A DNA stretch of 47,622 nt from SpSt-77 sp049972045. Lineage in GTDB: Bacteria; Chloroflexota; Anaerolineae; B4-G1; DUEL01. A program made the translations under genes and the position numbers. The notes under the pieces are model-generated. The model ran no database searches, had not been told where the DNA came from, and was given only the letters and a program-made list of their open reading frames with translations. Below, piece after piece: positions 47,551 through 47,622 of this stretch (position 1 is the stretch's first letter; the number at the start of each line of letters is the position of its first letter). The stretch lies in NCBI GenBank assembly GCA_049972045.1, contig JBMFKS010000007.1, positions 1 through 47,622 on the forward strand, given 5' to 3'.

Positions 47551-47622
47551 AGTGGGGAAATCGCCCTCCGGTCATAGGGGTGGAGGGGCAGAGATTACCT
47601 CTGCCAGGGCAATCCGTGGGGT

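Overview
The window is a GC-rich, gene-dense bacterial chromosome segment. It looks like a member of the Chloroflexota, probably Anaerolineae-like. That assignment is inferred from gene content: a short GT35 glycogen phosphorylase, a PyrF-PyrE fusion, cdaA-cdaR, a min-rodA block, a MurE without the diaminopimelate signature, and many small palindromic and tandem repeats. No rRNA or marker tree is available here. One tRNA-Val gene is present. I see no CRISPR array, no prophage and no intact insertion sequence.

Layout. 1-9400 (minus strand): the membrane arm of respiratory complex I in the order nuoA-H-J-K-L-M, read right to left from a clear promoter at 9419-9447. Toxin-antitoxin material is embedded in it: a frameshifted vapBC between nuoL and nuoM, a truncated vapBC plus an intact mntA-hepT between nuoJ and nuoK, and a possible antitoxin remnant after nuoM. 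9640-12637 (minus): glycogen phosphorylase and a polytopic membrane protein with a nearly leaderless promoter. 12754-17728 (plus): yebC-ruvC-ruvA, a DnaD-like protein, a protein with two fused DnaC-type ATPase domains, and a membrane protein. 17729-18320: repeat island with a MITE. 18321-27851 (minus): YhaM-like nuclease, Era-like GTPase, 2-hydroxyacid dehydrogenase, tRNA-Val, der, cdaR, cdaA, ruvB, and a Tat-exported-looking radical SAM enzyme. 27913-31673 (minus): the PyrF-PyrE fusion and a KAP ATPase fused to a formylglycine-generating-enzyme-like domain. 31918-34875 (minus): minC-minD-minE-rodA, flanked by inverted GC-rich repeats. 35120-37947 (minus): MNT/HEPN pair, HIT hydrolase, LCP ligase. 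38076-45960 (plus): surE, a large pseudo-glycosidase/O-antigen-ligase fusion, GH13 amylase, yggS, yggT, yggU (DUF167) and a flavin reductase. 46009-47550 (minus): murE.

Themes. Cell envelope and division genes (murE, rodA, minCDE, LCP, YggT, O-antigen ligase, cdaA/cdaR) and Holliday-junction genes (ruvC, ruvA, ruvB) dominate. Glycogen/alpha-glucan use is represented by GlgP and a GH13 enzyme.

Most unusual features. (1) Degenerate arrays with an exact 7-bp period fill the gaps between stop and start codons at about eight loci, often in place of a Shine-Dalgarno sequence. (2) An O-antigen-ligase-like protein has an N-terminal glycosidase fold with both catalytic glutamates replaced. (3) A tandem-duplicated DnaC-type loader sits next to a DnaD-like protein. 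(4) Toxin-antitoxin modules at different stages of decay lie inside the complex I operon, one coupled to nuoK by an ATGA overlap. (5) A KAP-HEAT-FGE fusion resembles a signal-sensing conflict ATPase.
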